Assembly (NCBI GenBank): GCA_000145985.1
Contig: CP002098.1
Span: forward strand, 372,001-436,000
DNA: 64,000 nucleotides
Origin: Ignisphaera aggregans DSM 17230
GTDB lineage: Archaea > Thermoproteota > Thermoprotei_A > Sulfolobales > Ignisphaeraceae
Direction of reading: 5' to 3'
A model generated the notes under the pieces. The model was given only the letters and a program-made list of their open reading frames with translations. It searched no databases and was not told where the DNA came from. A program made the translations under genes and the position numbers. Below, piece after piece: positions 36,234 through 44,142 of the stretch (the stretch's first letter is position 1; the number at the start of each line of letters is the position of its first letter).

Positions 36234-36243
36234 ATATTTATAA
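36234..36243 (-). promoter_or_regulatory. TATA element of the GH12 gene
   Basis: On the minus strand GTTATAAATA lies just beyond the 3' end of the tRNA-Leu gene. Transcription would start near 36212 and give a leader of about 48 nt that carries the AGGTGAG Shine-Dalgarno (36177-36171). Confidence 0.45.
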
Positions 36244-36259
36244 CGGATACCATTGTTAG

Positions 36260-36344
36260 TGCGGGGGGTGGGATTTGAACCCACGCAGGCCTACGCCATC
36301 GGGTCCTGAGCCCGACCCCTTTGACCTGGCTCGGGCACCCCCGC
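36260..36344 (-). tRNA. tRNA-Leu (anticodon CAG)
   Basis: The minus strand folds as a class II tRNA: acceptor stem GCGGGGG/CCCCCGC, D-arm with GG, anticodon stem TCGGG/CCCGA with loop CTCAGGA, a long variable arm of about 14 nt and T-arm GTGGG-TTCAAAT-CCCAC. The discriminator is A (36260) and CCA is not encoded, as in many archaea. No intron is needed for the fold. It reads CUG codons. Confidence 0.97.
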
Positions 36345-36387
36345 ACCATGTCTATTTTCAGTACTTGACGCTATCTCTTTTAACAGA

Positions 36388-36395
36388 TTATATAA
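36388..36395 (-). promoter_or_regulatory. TATA element of tRNA-Leu
   Basis: TTATATAA on the minus strand is centred about 47 nt upstream of the mature tRNA 5' end, which would give a leader of about 20 nt before RNase P cleavage. Confidence 0.5.
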
Positions 36396-36508
36396 GAGCT
36401 TAATAAATATTTTAATAATTAATTTAGAATATAGGTTATCTATTATTTATTATGAAAAGAGAATAAATAATTTATTCTAATTGGATATTGTAATTAAAAG
36501 TGGTTACT

Positions 36509-36745
36509 TTATAGTTCTTTCTCACTAATTATCTTTTGTAATATTTTTATTGTTTCATCTCTACTGTATCTCTTTAATAGCTCTGTATATAGAAGAAGTG
36601 CTTCTCTTATTAATTCTGATCTACTTCTATAGTTATACTTTCTATAGATGGTATCTATATCTCTAACCATATCCTCATCTAACTTTATTGATATAACTCT
36701 TGTGAGCCCTAAATTTATTTCTATTACATTGTTTTCTTTTTTCAT
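36509..36745 (-). CDS. ribbon-helix-helix (CopG-type) regulator
   Basis: The 78-residue protein has an RHH core: a strand (TRVISIKLDEDM) and two helices (VRDIDTIYRKYN, SRSELIREALLLYTELL). It should bind palindromic DNA as a dimer or tetramer. ATG 36745 has the Shine-Dalgarno GGTG about 7 nt upstream and is preferred to TTG 36784. An 11-bp inverted repeat with 33-bp centre spacing (36795-36838) lies upstream and is a likely operator for autoregulation. No toxin gene partner is adjacent, so a toxin-antitoxin role is unlikely. Confidence 0.78.
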   Translation of the reverse strand: MKKENNVIEINLGLTRVISIKLDEDMVRDIDTIYRKYNYRSRSELIREALLLYTELLKRYSRDETIKILQKIISEKEL

Positions 36746-36794
36746 AATTTTGCACCAGAGATAAGCGAATCTAAAAATACTCAATATCTATACA

Positions 36795-36838
36795 TATATG
36801 CTTAGTTATATATCTTATAATCATTAGCTAAGCATATA
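36795..36838. promoter_or_regulatory. 11-bp inverted repeat, likely RHH operator
   Basis: TATATGCTTAG (36795-36805) and CTAAGCATATA (36828-36838) are exact complements whose centres are 33 bp apart, about three helical turns. They flank a TATA-like TTATAAGATAT on the minus strand, upstream of the RHH gene. The two sites on one DNA face suggest cooperative binding. Confidence 0.5.
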
Positions 36839-37012
36839 CGTATAGATATATCTTTGAATTATATTCATATCCTGCTTTCGCACTCTAAAACACCCCTTCT
36901 ATGAGGTATACTCCAGTAATACCGACACAACATTTTTAAATAGTAGTAATCTACCACTTTTTAAAATATTTCTCAGATATCTCTATACTATGATGATATT
37001 ACTATTTCACTC

Positions 37013-37039
37013 TATTTATAAGCTTCTAGCTTATAAATA
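37013..37039. promoter_or_regulatory. inverted repeat embedding the TATA box of the HTH-zinc gene
   Basis: TATTTATAAGC (37013-37023) and GCTTATAAATA (37029-37039) are exact complements with 5 nt between. Each arm contains a TATA-like core, and the right arm is centred about 37 nt upstream of ATG 37072. A regulator bound here would block TBP, or the element could work in both directions. Confidence 0.45.
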
Positions 37040-37071
37040 TTTATGAAACTAAGAAATATATAGGGTTTACA

Positions 37072-37494
37072 ATGAGCTCTAGTGCTGAAGCTGTACTAGA
37101 GTATCTAATAGTTAAATCATTAGCAGGAAGACAGGAAGTAGTTAAGGCTCTCTATGAATATTTTGTAGAGGGTTCTTCACCAAGTGTATTAGCATCTAAA
37201 TATGGTTTAAGTAAACATCAAGTAAGGGGATATATACAAAGGATAACTGAGAAGACTGGTTCTATAACTAAAGCTAGAGTTTTACTTAAGTATACAGTTC
37301 CATTAATTCTTAGATTAAAGCCTATAACAAAGAATATAAATAATTCTATTGTTCTCTGTTCCTTATGCAATGAAGAATTACCTATACAGATAATAGAGGA
37401 TCATATAAGGAAGAAACATGCAACTGTAGTTCAGGAGAGCCTTATGTCTATTATAGAGATAATAAAGAAGGATATAGCTATTGGAAGAAGCTAG
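37072..37494 (+). CDS. HTH and zinc-finger DNA-binding protein
   Basis: The N-terminal half has a helix-turn-helix (SSPSVLASKYGLSKHQVRGYIQRI, about 35-58). The C-terminal half has a C2H2-like finger (LCSLCNEELPIQIIEDHIRKKH). It is therefore a likely small transcription factor. Its promoter holds a perfect 11-bp inverted repeat around the TATA box, consistent with autoregulation. Targets are unknown; the radical SAM gene downstream (37585) has its own palindrome. Confidence 0.75.
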   Translation: MSSSAEAVLEYLIVKSLAGRQEVVKALYEYFVEGSSPSVLASKYGLSKHQVRGYIQRITEKTGSITKARVLLKYTVPLILRLKPITKNINNSIVLCSLCNEELPIQIIEDHIRKKHATVVQESLMSIIEIIKKDIAIGRS

Positions 37495-37507
37495 AATTTG
37501 TCACATC

Positions 37508-37541
37508 ATAGTTATCTCCATATAACTATAGTTATAGTTAT
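37508..37541. promoter_or_regulatory. 16-bp palindrome and three ATAGTTAT repeats
   Basis: TATAACTATAGTTATA (37521-37536) is a perfect palindrome. ATAGTTAT occurs at 37508-37515, 37528-37535 and 37534-37541. The set lies just upstream of a TATA-like TCTTATAAG for the radical SAM gene at 37585, where an activator or repressor would sit. Confidence 0.4.
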
Positions 37542-37584
37542 TCTTATAAGCTAGGTTAAATGAGATTTATGTAAAGGTATCTAG

Positions 37585-39144
37585 ATGGATATTGTTTTTA
37601 GACCTAGGAGAGAAGCTAATAGATTTATCAAGAGAGGAAGACCTAGCGATATAAAGATAGGAATATTAATGCTTCTACCATATAATGCTGCAATATCATC
37701 ACTATTTCTGCAGATTAGCTATGAATATCTAAACTCTATTGATGGAGTATTGGCATATAGATATGTTTATAATACCTATGAAGATGTTGTTGAAGCTCTC
37801 GATAGTAATATTCCGTTATCAAAACTCGATGCACTCTTAATTTCTTTGCCATACGAAATAGATTATATATATGCGGCAAGGGTTTTATTAGGGTTAAAAC
37901 TTAGTAAAAGGTTTAAGGGTGATAATAAGCCTATTGTTATAGTTGGAGGTGCGGCTCCCACAGCTAATCCACTACCCCTAGCAGATATTGTTGATGCTGT
38001 CTTTATAGGTGAGGTTGAGGATGTGTTTATGGAGCTTGTATATGCAGTTGGCGATGAAAATCCTATAAAATCTTTAGAGTCCATAAAATGTGTATCTCTA
38101 TCACCATTTAATGAAAGGGTTAGGAGATGTATAGTATCAGATCTTGATAGAGCTTTCCATCCCATTTATCAAGTATATCCTATTGATGAAGAACCTATAT
38201 ATGGCCATGGAATGCGTATAGAGCTGTCAAGAGGATGTCCATATCTATGTCCATTCTGTTTAGAGGGACATATTTTCTATCCATTTAGATATAGATCTAT
38301 GGAAAAAGTCTTAAGTATTATTAATAGAGGCTTAGATACATATAAATTGAGAAGAATTGTGCTATACTCTCTATCTCTATTCAGTATTCCCTATATAGAT
38401 AGATTCTTTGAGAAGATGTTAGAAAGAGGTATAGAGGTTAGTGTTCCATCTATAAGAATTGAACATTTAAATGAATCTAGAATAGAAATGCTAAGAAAAC
38501 TAGGGCAAAAGACACTTACAATAGCACCAGAAATTCTTATAGATAAATACTCTTGTTATATAGGTAAATGTTTTGGTGAAGAAAGACTTCATGAAATAGT
38601 GGTTAATGCATATAGAAATGGATTTGAACATCTTAAGCTATATCTAATCACAGGATTTCCATTTACAGATATAGATATGGAGATTAAAGAGCTAGAGAAA
38701 TTCCTTGAGAATATAAGGGGTATTGTAAAGAAGGAGAAATTCATTAGAATATCACTAAATCCATTAATACCAAAGCCTTGGACACCCTATCAGTATATTC
38801 CACCAGCGAGAGTTCTTAGTCTTGAAGAGAATATGAAGAGATATAGAGAAGTTGTAAAAAGGTATTCACGAATTGTAGAATTAGAGATATTTGATGTTGA
38901 ATGGGCTTTTATACAAGCTATAATAGCATTGGGACATAGAGGGGTATCTAAGCTTATAGAGAAATGGGCTCAGAGTAGAATAGATATCGGATTGTTAATG
39001 AGGACTATCAACGAGGTTGATATGGATAAGAACTATATATTTCAGGGTTGGGAGGAACCTCCATGGCATAGTGTAGTAGATATAGGTATACCAACAAACT
39101 ATCTAGAGAATAGATATAGATTTTTATCGTTACTTAAATCTTAA
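37585..39144 (+). CDS. B12-binding-type radical SAM protein
   Basis: The N-terminal 200 residues resemble a cobalamin-binding Rossmann domain (IVIVGGAAPTANP, then ADIVDAVFIGEVEDVF) without the DxHxxG motif. The radical SAM cysteines are C218, C222 and C225 (RGCPYLCPFC). A C-terminal 120-residue domain follows. Length 519 aa fits archaeal B12-type radical SAM methyltransferases or methylthiotransferase-like proteins of unknown substrate. It has a palindrome-rich promoter and overlaps the convergent MDR gene by 15 nt. Confidence 0.8.
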   Translation: MDIVFRPRREANRFIKRGRPSDIKIGILMLLPYNAAISSLFLQISYEYLNSIDGVLAYRYVYNTYEDVVEALDSNIPLSKLDALLISLPYEIDYIYAARVLLGLKLSKRFKGDNKPIVIVGGAAPTANPLPLADIVDAVFIGEVEDVFMELVYAVGDENPIKSLESIKCVSLSPFNERVRRCIVSDLDRAFHPIYQVYPIDEEPIYGHGMRIELSRGCPYLCPFCLEGHIFYPFRYRSMEKVLSIINRGLDTYKLRRIVLYSLSLFSIPYIDRFFEKMLERGIEVSVPSIRIEHLNESRIEMLRKLGQKTLTIAPEILIDKYSCYIGKCFGEERLHEIVVNAYRNGFEHLKLYLITGFPFTDIDMEIKELEKFLENIRGIVKKEKFIRISLNPLIPKPWTPYQYIPPARVLSLEENMKRYREVVKRYSRIVELEIFDVEWAFIQAIIALGHRGVSKLIEKWAQSRIDIGLLMRTINEVDMDKNYIFQGWEEPPWHSVVDIGIPTNYLENRYRFLSLLKS

Positions 39145-40002
39145 TATAATTGGTACACCCATAGATTTTATAGAGAATTTCTCTATATCTATAACATTAA
39201 TCTTTAAATCATTCTTAATGCTGTTATATACCTCTTCACCTATTCTAAGATCACCAAATCTCATAGGAACTATAGTAATGTTTTTCATAAGTCCTCTAAG
39301 GGAGCTTCCTATGGTATTTACTATTGATGGATATAATATTATGATAGAACTGTTTATTCCAAAGTTATTTAATACAAGATCTATTACATATTGGTCATGT
39401 AGTGCTAATACAACTACATCGAATGTCTTATCTCTACTAAATAGAGATTCGTGAGAGAGTTTCACATTATTTATAGCATATGTATACTTAGGAATTATTG
39501 AAATACTAGAGGAGTAGAGAGATGCATAGTATATAAATGATAATATGGAGGGGTCTCTTCCAACAATAAGAGTTCTAGCACCTCTAACAAGATCTAGAAT
39601 ATTTCTATCTATAGATAGAGAACCTATTAAAAGCGCCTCAACATCTGTATATATCTTCATATTAGCTAACTTAACTATATCATAATCAGCTGTATACATC
39701 TCCTGTGCAGCACCATCTATATCTATAGGAGCTCCACGGTTTATAGGGAACAGTAGTGCTCTCGATCCAATCTCTAGATCATTTATATCAAAGCTCTTCT
39801 CAACTATTTTTCCAATGCCTATAGATCCTAGAACCCTCTTAAAACCTGTTGAAACTATCCAACATCTACTCAATGCATCATCAGCTATTGAGTATAGTGT
39901 ATGAGTTATATTTATAAGAATCTGTGATTTTCTAATTATAACAGCTCTATACTCCTCAATCCTAGGGATACCACAGTAGCTTGTAACTAGACGTCTATAC
40001 AT
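39130..40002 (-). CDS. degenerate MDR (alcohol dehydrogenase-like) protein
   Basis: The first half resembles the GroES-like domain of medium-chain dehydrogenases (VLGSIGIGKIVEKS, then LEIGSRALLFP), and the second half the Rossmann part (RTLIVGRDPSILSFIYYASLY). The usual catalytic zinc ligands and GxGxxG are absent, and at 290 aa it is shorter than the family (330-360). It has probably lost dehydrogenase activity or uses another cofactor. It converges with the radical SAM gene (15-nt overlap). Substrate unknown. Confidence 0.6.
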   Translation of the reverse strand: MYRRLVTSYCGIPRIEEYRAVIIRKSQILINITHTLYSIADDALSRCWIVSTGFKRVLGSIGIGKIVEKSFDINDLEIGSRALLFPINRGAPIDIDGAAQEMYTADYDIVKLANMKIYTDVEALLIGSLSIDRNILDLVRGARTLIVGRDPSILSFIYYASLYSSSISIIPKYTYAINNVKLSHESLFSRDKTFDVVVLALHDQYVIDLVLNNFGINSSIIILYPSIVNTIGSSLRGLMKNITIVPMRFGDLRIGEEVYNSIKNDLKINVIDIEKFSIKSMGVPIILRFK

Positions 40003-40054
40003 AGAATTATCCCAATCACTCTCATAAACTGGTATACTTGCTTAGCTCTATAAT

Positions 40055-40432
40055 CTATTCCTTAGGTAGACTACCAACAATTCTTATCAACCCTAGTGCC
40101 TCTGCAATCTCTATAACCCATCCAGCCATATCCATAGCAATTCTATCTATTGCTATAGATTCATCAACCTCTATACCATAGACATCTCTAAAAGCTTCTT
40201 TAGCTATATCACCATAGATTTTAAGTTTTAGCCTATTTGCTAACATATTTATCATCTGTAAGAGATTTATAGAGCCCTCCATAGCCATACTAACCACGGT
40301 CTCTATATCGCTTGATGTTGGCATTAGATTTGATTTATCTATGTTCCTCTTGTCTAACAACTCGAAATATCTATTTAGGAGTCTATAGTCTTTAACTATT
40401 TTTCCACTACCAAATAACATAAAAATCCACAT
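40055..40432 (-). CDS. hypothetical helical protein
   Basis: The 125-residue protein is helical and soluble, with no recognised motif. The start may be Met5 (40420). It is divergent from the GNAT gene at 40475 over about 42 nt that must hold both promoters. The C-terminal half (DRIAMDMAGWVIEIAEALGL) looks like a packing helix. Function unknown. Confidence 0.6.
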   Translation of the reverse strand: MWIFMLFGSGKIVKDYRLLNRYFELLDKRNIDKSNLMPTSSDIETVVSMAMEGSINLLQMINMLANRLKLKIYGDIAKEAFRDVYGIEVDESIAIDRIAMDMAGWVIEIAEALGLIRIVGSLPKE

Positions 40433-40474
40433 AAAATAGATTTATATAGAGCTAATATAGTTTTGGTGTAAATT

Positions 40475-40960
40475 ATGGATGTAGTTACAGAGAGGATAAG
40501 GATTAGACCAGCTTCAATGGATGATTTAGATAGTGTTATAGCTATAAATATAGAGTGTCTACCTGAACACTATCTAAAGTCCTTTTGGATTGAACATATT
40601 GAAAAATGGAATGATCTTTTCTATGTAGCTGAAGTTAATAATGAGATTGTTGGATATGCTCTTGCAAGAGTTGAAAATGGCTCGCCAATTACGAAAAACA
40701 TGTTTTCAAAAGTTGGACATGTAGTAAGTATAGCTGTTAGAGAGAAGTATAGGAGGAAGGGAATAGCTACAATGCTTATGAGTGCTCTTATCTATACTCT
40801 AAAGACAATATATGGTGCAGAAGAGGTCTATCTAGAGGTTAGGGTATCAAATGAACCAGCAATTAGGTTGTATCAAAAACTAGGTTTTGTTATAGCTAAG
40901 AGGATAGAACAATATTATCTAGATGGTGAGGATGCATATCTGATGATTAAAAAGCTTTAG
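40475..40960 (+). CDS. rimI: N-alpha-acetyltransferase (RimI/Ard1 type)
   Basis: This GNAT-fold enzyme of 161 residues has the acetyl-CoA motif RRKGIA (93-98) and the following LEVRVSNEPAIRLYQKLGF, nearly the consensus of archaeal Ard1/NatA-like enzymes. These acetylate N-termini of proteins, mostly at Ser, Ala and Met. It has its own TATA-like promoter in the gap shared with the gene at 40055. Confidence 0.92.
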   Translation: MDVVTERIRIRPASMDDLDSVIAINIECLPEHYLKSFWIEHIEKWNDLFYVAEVNNEIVGYALARVENGSPITKNMFSKVGHVVSIAVREKYRRKGIATMLMSALIYTLKTIYGAEEVYLEVRVSNEPAIRLYQKLGFVIAKRIEQYYLDGEDAYLMIKKL

Positions 40961-41046
40961 TAAATATCCACAATTTTACTGCGACTTCAAAGGTTAGACT
41001 TTGGGCATTACACCATAGCTGTCTACCTAAGGTATTCCTAGTCTAG

Positions 41047-41079
41047 AACAATATTGAATTCATCTATGCTAATATTGTT
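41047..41079. repeat. 9-bp inverted repeat in convergent gap
   Basis: AACAATATT (41047-41055) and AATATTGTT (41071-41079) are exact complements with 15 nt between. They lie between the GNAT gene and the convergent gene ending at 41090. The gap also holds the direct repeat TTCCTAGTCTA, once at 41036-41046 (with A for the first bases) and again at 41087-41097. A termination or processing hairpin is plausible. Confidence 0.35.
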
Positions 41080-41089
41080 GCTGAATTTC

Positions 41090-41533
41090 CTAGTCTACAA
41101 CTATATTTATAACATCTTTTTGCATTGCTTGGGCTAATGCTACTATCATTGAAATTGGTAAGGGGATGCTATCTTTCTTTGATATTATTGCTATGGTATC
41201 TGAAAAACTTATACATTTTAGGAAAGAGTCGTATCTATGCTTTGATATCTCATTATTAGAATTACTACATAGTTCTATTACCTCTATATATCTATGTTTA
41301 TAGCTTGTTCTACATGTGTATACTATGCATGTCACTATATTATTTTCTATAGCAAAATCTATAAATCTCAATAGCTTTTCATAATCTGTAGAAATTCCTC
41401 TTCTAATAAAGATACATTCCTGAGATCTATATATACATCTAACGTTACTAGGTATTGGAATTACTACTATAGCTAATCTATGAAGACCCTTTCTAAATAT
41501 GTCAAAAGCTTTGTCAATTTCTATCATATGCAT
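41090..41533 (-). CDS. hypothetical protein
   Basis: The 147-residue protein has alternating strands and helices (RLAIVVIPIPSNVRC, ENNIVTCIVYTCR, SDTIAIISKKD) like a Rossmann-type fold, with several cysteines. No family is recognised. It overlaps the phosphoesterase-like gene by 20 nt and is the last gene of the operon led by the HTH-phosphoribosyltransferase. Confidence 0.6.
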   Translation of the reverse strand: MHMIEIDKAFDIFRKGLHRLAIVVIPIPSNVRCIYRSQECIFIRRGISTDYEKLLRFIDFAIENNIVTCIVYTCRTSYKHRYIEVIELCSNSNNEISKHRYDSFLKCISFSDTIAIISKKDSIPLPISMIVALAQAMQKDVINIVVD

Positions 41534-42140
41534 ACTCTATACCCACTATACTATTAAATAATATCTTAATTATTATTGGACTCTCTCCCCCTATATGAAT
41601 ATGAATAAAACTATCATTTATCTTATCTATACATATTCTGTCAATTAGATTGCTATAAGATATATATACAATTCTATGTCTATCTATAGATATTTTTTCT
41701 AGAAATTTACTAAGATCTATCCCTATAGATATCTTCTTATTGAGGATATTGATAAATGAACATGATGTAGATTTCATTGGATAAGGAGAGACTAATACAA
41801 GATTTCTACAAATCCCTGGTATAGAGCTAGATAGCATTTCTAGATTTTGTATAGGGTTATGACCATCTATACCCCCTATACATATATTGCTAGAGATAAT
41901 TTTCCAGTGCCCTGCTATATATGAATCTCTATTCTTTAGCATTCTAATAATAGATACATCGTCATATACATCAGTTATTCCAATAATATTTACTGATTCC
42001 TGAATAATCTTGTTACACTCATTAAGAGATCCTATTGCTACAACAATCAGATTACTATTCTTTCTAATCTTCTCTAAAAGCTTACTACATCTACTATATG
42101 TAACTCCTTTAACTATATATAGCTCTAATACCCCTCTCAT
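41514..42140 (-). CDS. metallophosphoesterase-like protein, metal site degenerate
   Basis: The strand order follows archaeal calcineurin-like phosphoesterases: VVAIGSLNE, GITDVYDD (normally GNxD), then AGHWKI, CIGGIDGHNP and NLVLVSPYPM (normally GHxP). Most metal ligands are replaced, so activity is doubtful and a binding role is more likely. It lies 8 nt after the HTH-phosphoribosyltransferase gene and overlaps the next gene by 20 nt. The retained fold was recognised from pattern only. Confidence 0.55.
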   Translation of the reverse strand: MRGVLELYIVKGVTYSRCSKLLEKIRKNSNLIVVAIGSLNECNKIIQESVNIIGITDVYDDVSIIRMLKNRDSYIAGHWKIISSNICIGGIDGHNPIQNLEMLSSSIPGICRNLVLVSPYPMKSTSCSFINILNKKISIGIDLSKFLEKISIDRHRIVYISYSNLIDRICIDKINDSFIHIHIGGESPIIIKILFNSIVGIEYAYDRN

Positions 42141-42148
42141 ATATCTAG

Positions 42149-42886
42149 TTACTCCTTGCTTCTTTCCTCAACCTGGAATAAAACTTTATAGTTATTTCCT
42201 ACATATCTCTCTAGAATATTTCTCCATGCTGATCCTATACCAATTAATGCATAGAAACCTGTAGCCCTACCCCCAGCCTTTCTAATCAATTCGAATACAG
42301 CAGAACTTGTTCTACCACTCCTAACCAGATCATCAACAACTAGTATCTTTTCCCCATAATCTATCACACCATCGGGAATGTATAGAGTTACTACCTCAGG
42401 TGGTGATAGTGTTACATAGCTAGTCTCTATAAAACGTTCAAATCCTATCTCCTTCTTTCTCTTTATAGTTATAAGCTTAGTATTTAATCTCTTAGCTATT
42501 AGAGTAGCTAGAGGAATGCCATCTGTTTCAACAGTTGCTACAGCAGTATAGCCAGCGTTCTGTGCCCATAGCATAGCATCTATAGAAGCAATTGTTAGTA
42601 CATCTATATTATATGCAAGGCTATAAACATCAACTATACCTTCATCAACCATCTTAACAACTCTCTCCTTTATAGTATTAATCATGTCATGGTTTAATAA
42701 CTTCATTAACATTTGTCTTGATCTATCTATAGAGGGCTTTATATCTCCATGAATATATCTCCAGAGTGTAGGAATAGTTATTCCAAGAATATTTTCAAGC
42801 TCTTTAAACTTAAAGAATTTCTTTAGACTAGATAAAATCTCTATCACAAGTTCTCTTTCATCTATCTCAAATGTCATTTCTATCAC
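42149..42886 (-). CDS. HTH-phosphoribosyltransferase regulator (GfcR/PyrE-like)
   Basis: The N-terminal part (about 20-60) is a helix-turn-helix (KFKELENILGITIPTLWRYIHGD). The C-terminal part is a PRTase fold with the PRPP loop ILVVDDLVRSGRTS (181-194). This matches archaeal GfcR/PurR-like regulators, in which PRPP or a nucleotide controls DNA binding. Targets are unknown; it leads an operon with two poorly known genes. True orotate PRTase activity is unlikely. Confidence 0.82.
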   Translation of the reverse strand: MIEMTFEIDERELVIEILSSLKKFFKFKELENILGITIPTLWRYIHGDIKPSIDRSRQMLMKLLNHDMINTIKERVVKMVDEGIVDVYSLAYNIDVLTIASIDAMLWAQNAGYTAVATVETDGIPLATLIAKRLNTKLITIKRKKEIGFERFIETSYVTLSPPEVVTLYIPDGVIDYGEKILVVDDLVRSGRTSSAVFELIRKAGGRATGFYALIGIGSAWRNILERYVGNNYKVLFQVEERSKE

Positions 42887-42988
42887 TTACAGTATTCACA
42901 AGATACTCTAAGCCTATAAATTATCATGAATGCAAAAACTCTAATACTCCTCCCAATAAAGATGCTTATGTAGATTTATTTTGATAAT

Positions 42989-43288
42989 TTATGTAGATTC
43001 CTTAAATGTAGCTGCAGCTACTTCTACCTCAAATAATCTTCTCTTTGATATATATCTAGCTATTCTATCTATAAGAATATCTATGGTCTCCTCATCATCA
43101 CTACATGGAACAGTATCTTCATCTTCAATAAAAATTACATTCACATTTTTTATATTTGGTGTTATAAGTATATGGACATCGGCAAATCTCTGTATATATC
43201 TTCTAACTCTATTTGCAATTAATGTACATTTAACTATGTTTTCAGGATCTGATGCTGTTACAATAAGTTTTATATATGGCTTTGACAT
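42989..43288 (-). CDS. hypothetical alpha/beta protein
   Basis: The 99-residue protein has strands (YIKLIVTASD, ADVHILITP, NVIFIED) and helices without a known motif; the acidic centre (EDEDTVPCSDDEET) is notable. A frame on the opposite strand covers the same bases but has less protein-like composition. It is upstream of the HTH-PRTase gene on the same strand but separated by about 100 nt. Function unknown. Confidence 0.58.
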   Translation of the reverse strand: MSKPYIKLIVTASDPENIVKCTLIANRVRRYIQRFADVHILITPNIKNVNVIFIEDEDTVPCSDDEETIDILIDRIARYISKRRLFEVEVAAATFKEST

Positions 43289-43482
43289 TTTATATCATTT
43301 TATTTCTTTGATTAGTCTTACTATATAAGATATGCGAATTAATTATTTATCAATCAATATAGATACATTGTGTCTATTTTCAAAAAGATATATAACCTTT
43401 GGTAGAGTTTCATTGTAAAAAAGTTTATAAGCTCTTATGCTATATATTTATCTAGAAAAAAAGTATAGATGGTGGGAAAACT

Positions 43483-43926
43483 ATGATGAGGCTTAAAAAG
43501 CTTTATGAGGATATAGATGTAGAGGTATATAAGGCTCCAACAGAAGAGGAGCTAGAGAGACTTGTGAAGGAGACTATAACTAATATGGGAAGGCCCATGA
43601 GCTGGAAGGAGCTGAGAGAGAGATTTAGTGGTATTGCAGGTGAGGATAGATTGAGAAAGGTTTTGATAAGACTTATAGAGAGGGATGAGATTATAGAGCT
43701 ACCTGATGGAGCTTTTGCTATACCTGGGATGGAGCAGAACTATATACCTAGGAAGAATGCTAAGAGAGTTAGACCACTAGTCCCATCAAAGTTTAGAGCT
43801 AGATGGGGTAATATGGCAGCAAAGTTGAGGAGAGTGGGTATACCTCTAGGAGAGATAATGAAGGAGATGGAGGAGGAGCTTCCCACTGAAGAGGAATACG
43901 AATATTCTGAATCTGAAGAGGAATAG
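43483..43926 (+). CDS. winged-helix-like conserved crenarchaeal protein
   Basis: The 147-residue protein has a winged-helix pattern (MSWKELRERFSGIAGEDRLRKVLIRLIERDEIIELPDGAFAIPG, about 38-82), a basic middle (RKNAKRVRP, KFRARWGNMAAKLRR) and a very acidic end (EEELPTEEEYEYSESEEE). It may act in transcription or RNA metabolism. The Shine-Dalgarno GGTGGG is well placed before ATG 43483, and a TATA-like GTTTATAAG lies near 43427. Confidence 0.68.
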   Translation: MMRLKKLYEDIDVEVYKAPTEEELERLVKETITNMGRPMSWKELRERFSGIAGEDRLRKVLIRLIERDEIIELPDGAFAIPGMEQNYIPRKNAKRVRPLVPSKFRARWGNMAAKLRRVGIPLGEIMKEMEEELPTEEEYEYSESEEE

Positions 43927-43988
43927 ACTTCTCACTATATAGATTGATTCATCTTAGCTAGATATAGTTCTTAGGTGTATCACTGGCA

Positions 43989-44141
43989 ATGAGTTCTAAC
44001 TGTGAAAAAGCTTATGTTAAAGTTATTGGGCGTTCAGCTGTTATAAGAACTGAGAGAGGTTCAAAAGCTTTAATTTCTCTAGAGAATTTGTGTCAATATG
44101 CTCAAAGGCTTGGTCTATGCTTAGAGAACTATAAGTGTTGA
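43989..44141 (+). CDS. small 50-residue protein
   Basis: A 50-codon frame reads MSSNCEKAYVKVIGRSAVIR and on to a C-terminal Cys, with three more cysteines. Composition is protein-like (beta strand, then a helix LENLCQYAQRLG). A GGTG lies about 12 nt before the ATG. It fits exactly between the gene at 43483 and the convergent HMG-CoA synthase, ending 1 nt before the latter. No family is recognised. Confidence 0.5.
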   Translation: MSSNCEKAYVKVIGRSAVIRTERGSKALISLENLCQYAQRLGLCLENYKC

Positions 44142-44142
44142 T

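Noticed and set aside
36509-36784. RHH gene as antitoxin of a toxin-antitoxin pair
   Set aside because: No small toxin gene lies next to it on either side within 160 nt; the tRNA and a gene-free gap flank it.
42981-43328. 115-codon plus-strand frame opposite the gene at 42989-43288
   Set aside because: Low-complexity Ser/Ile/Phe content; the minus-strand frame has normal strand-helix structure.
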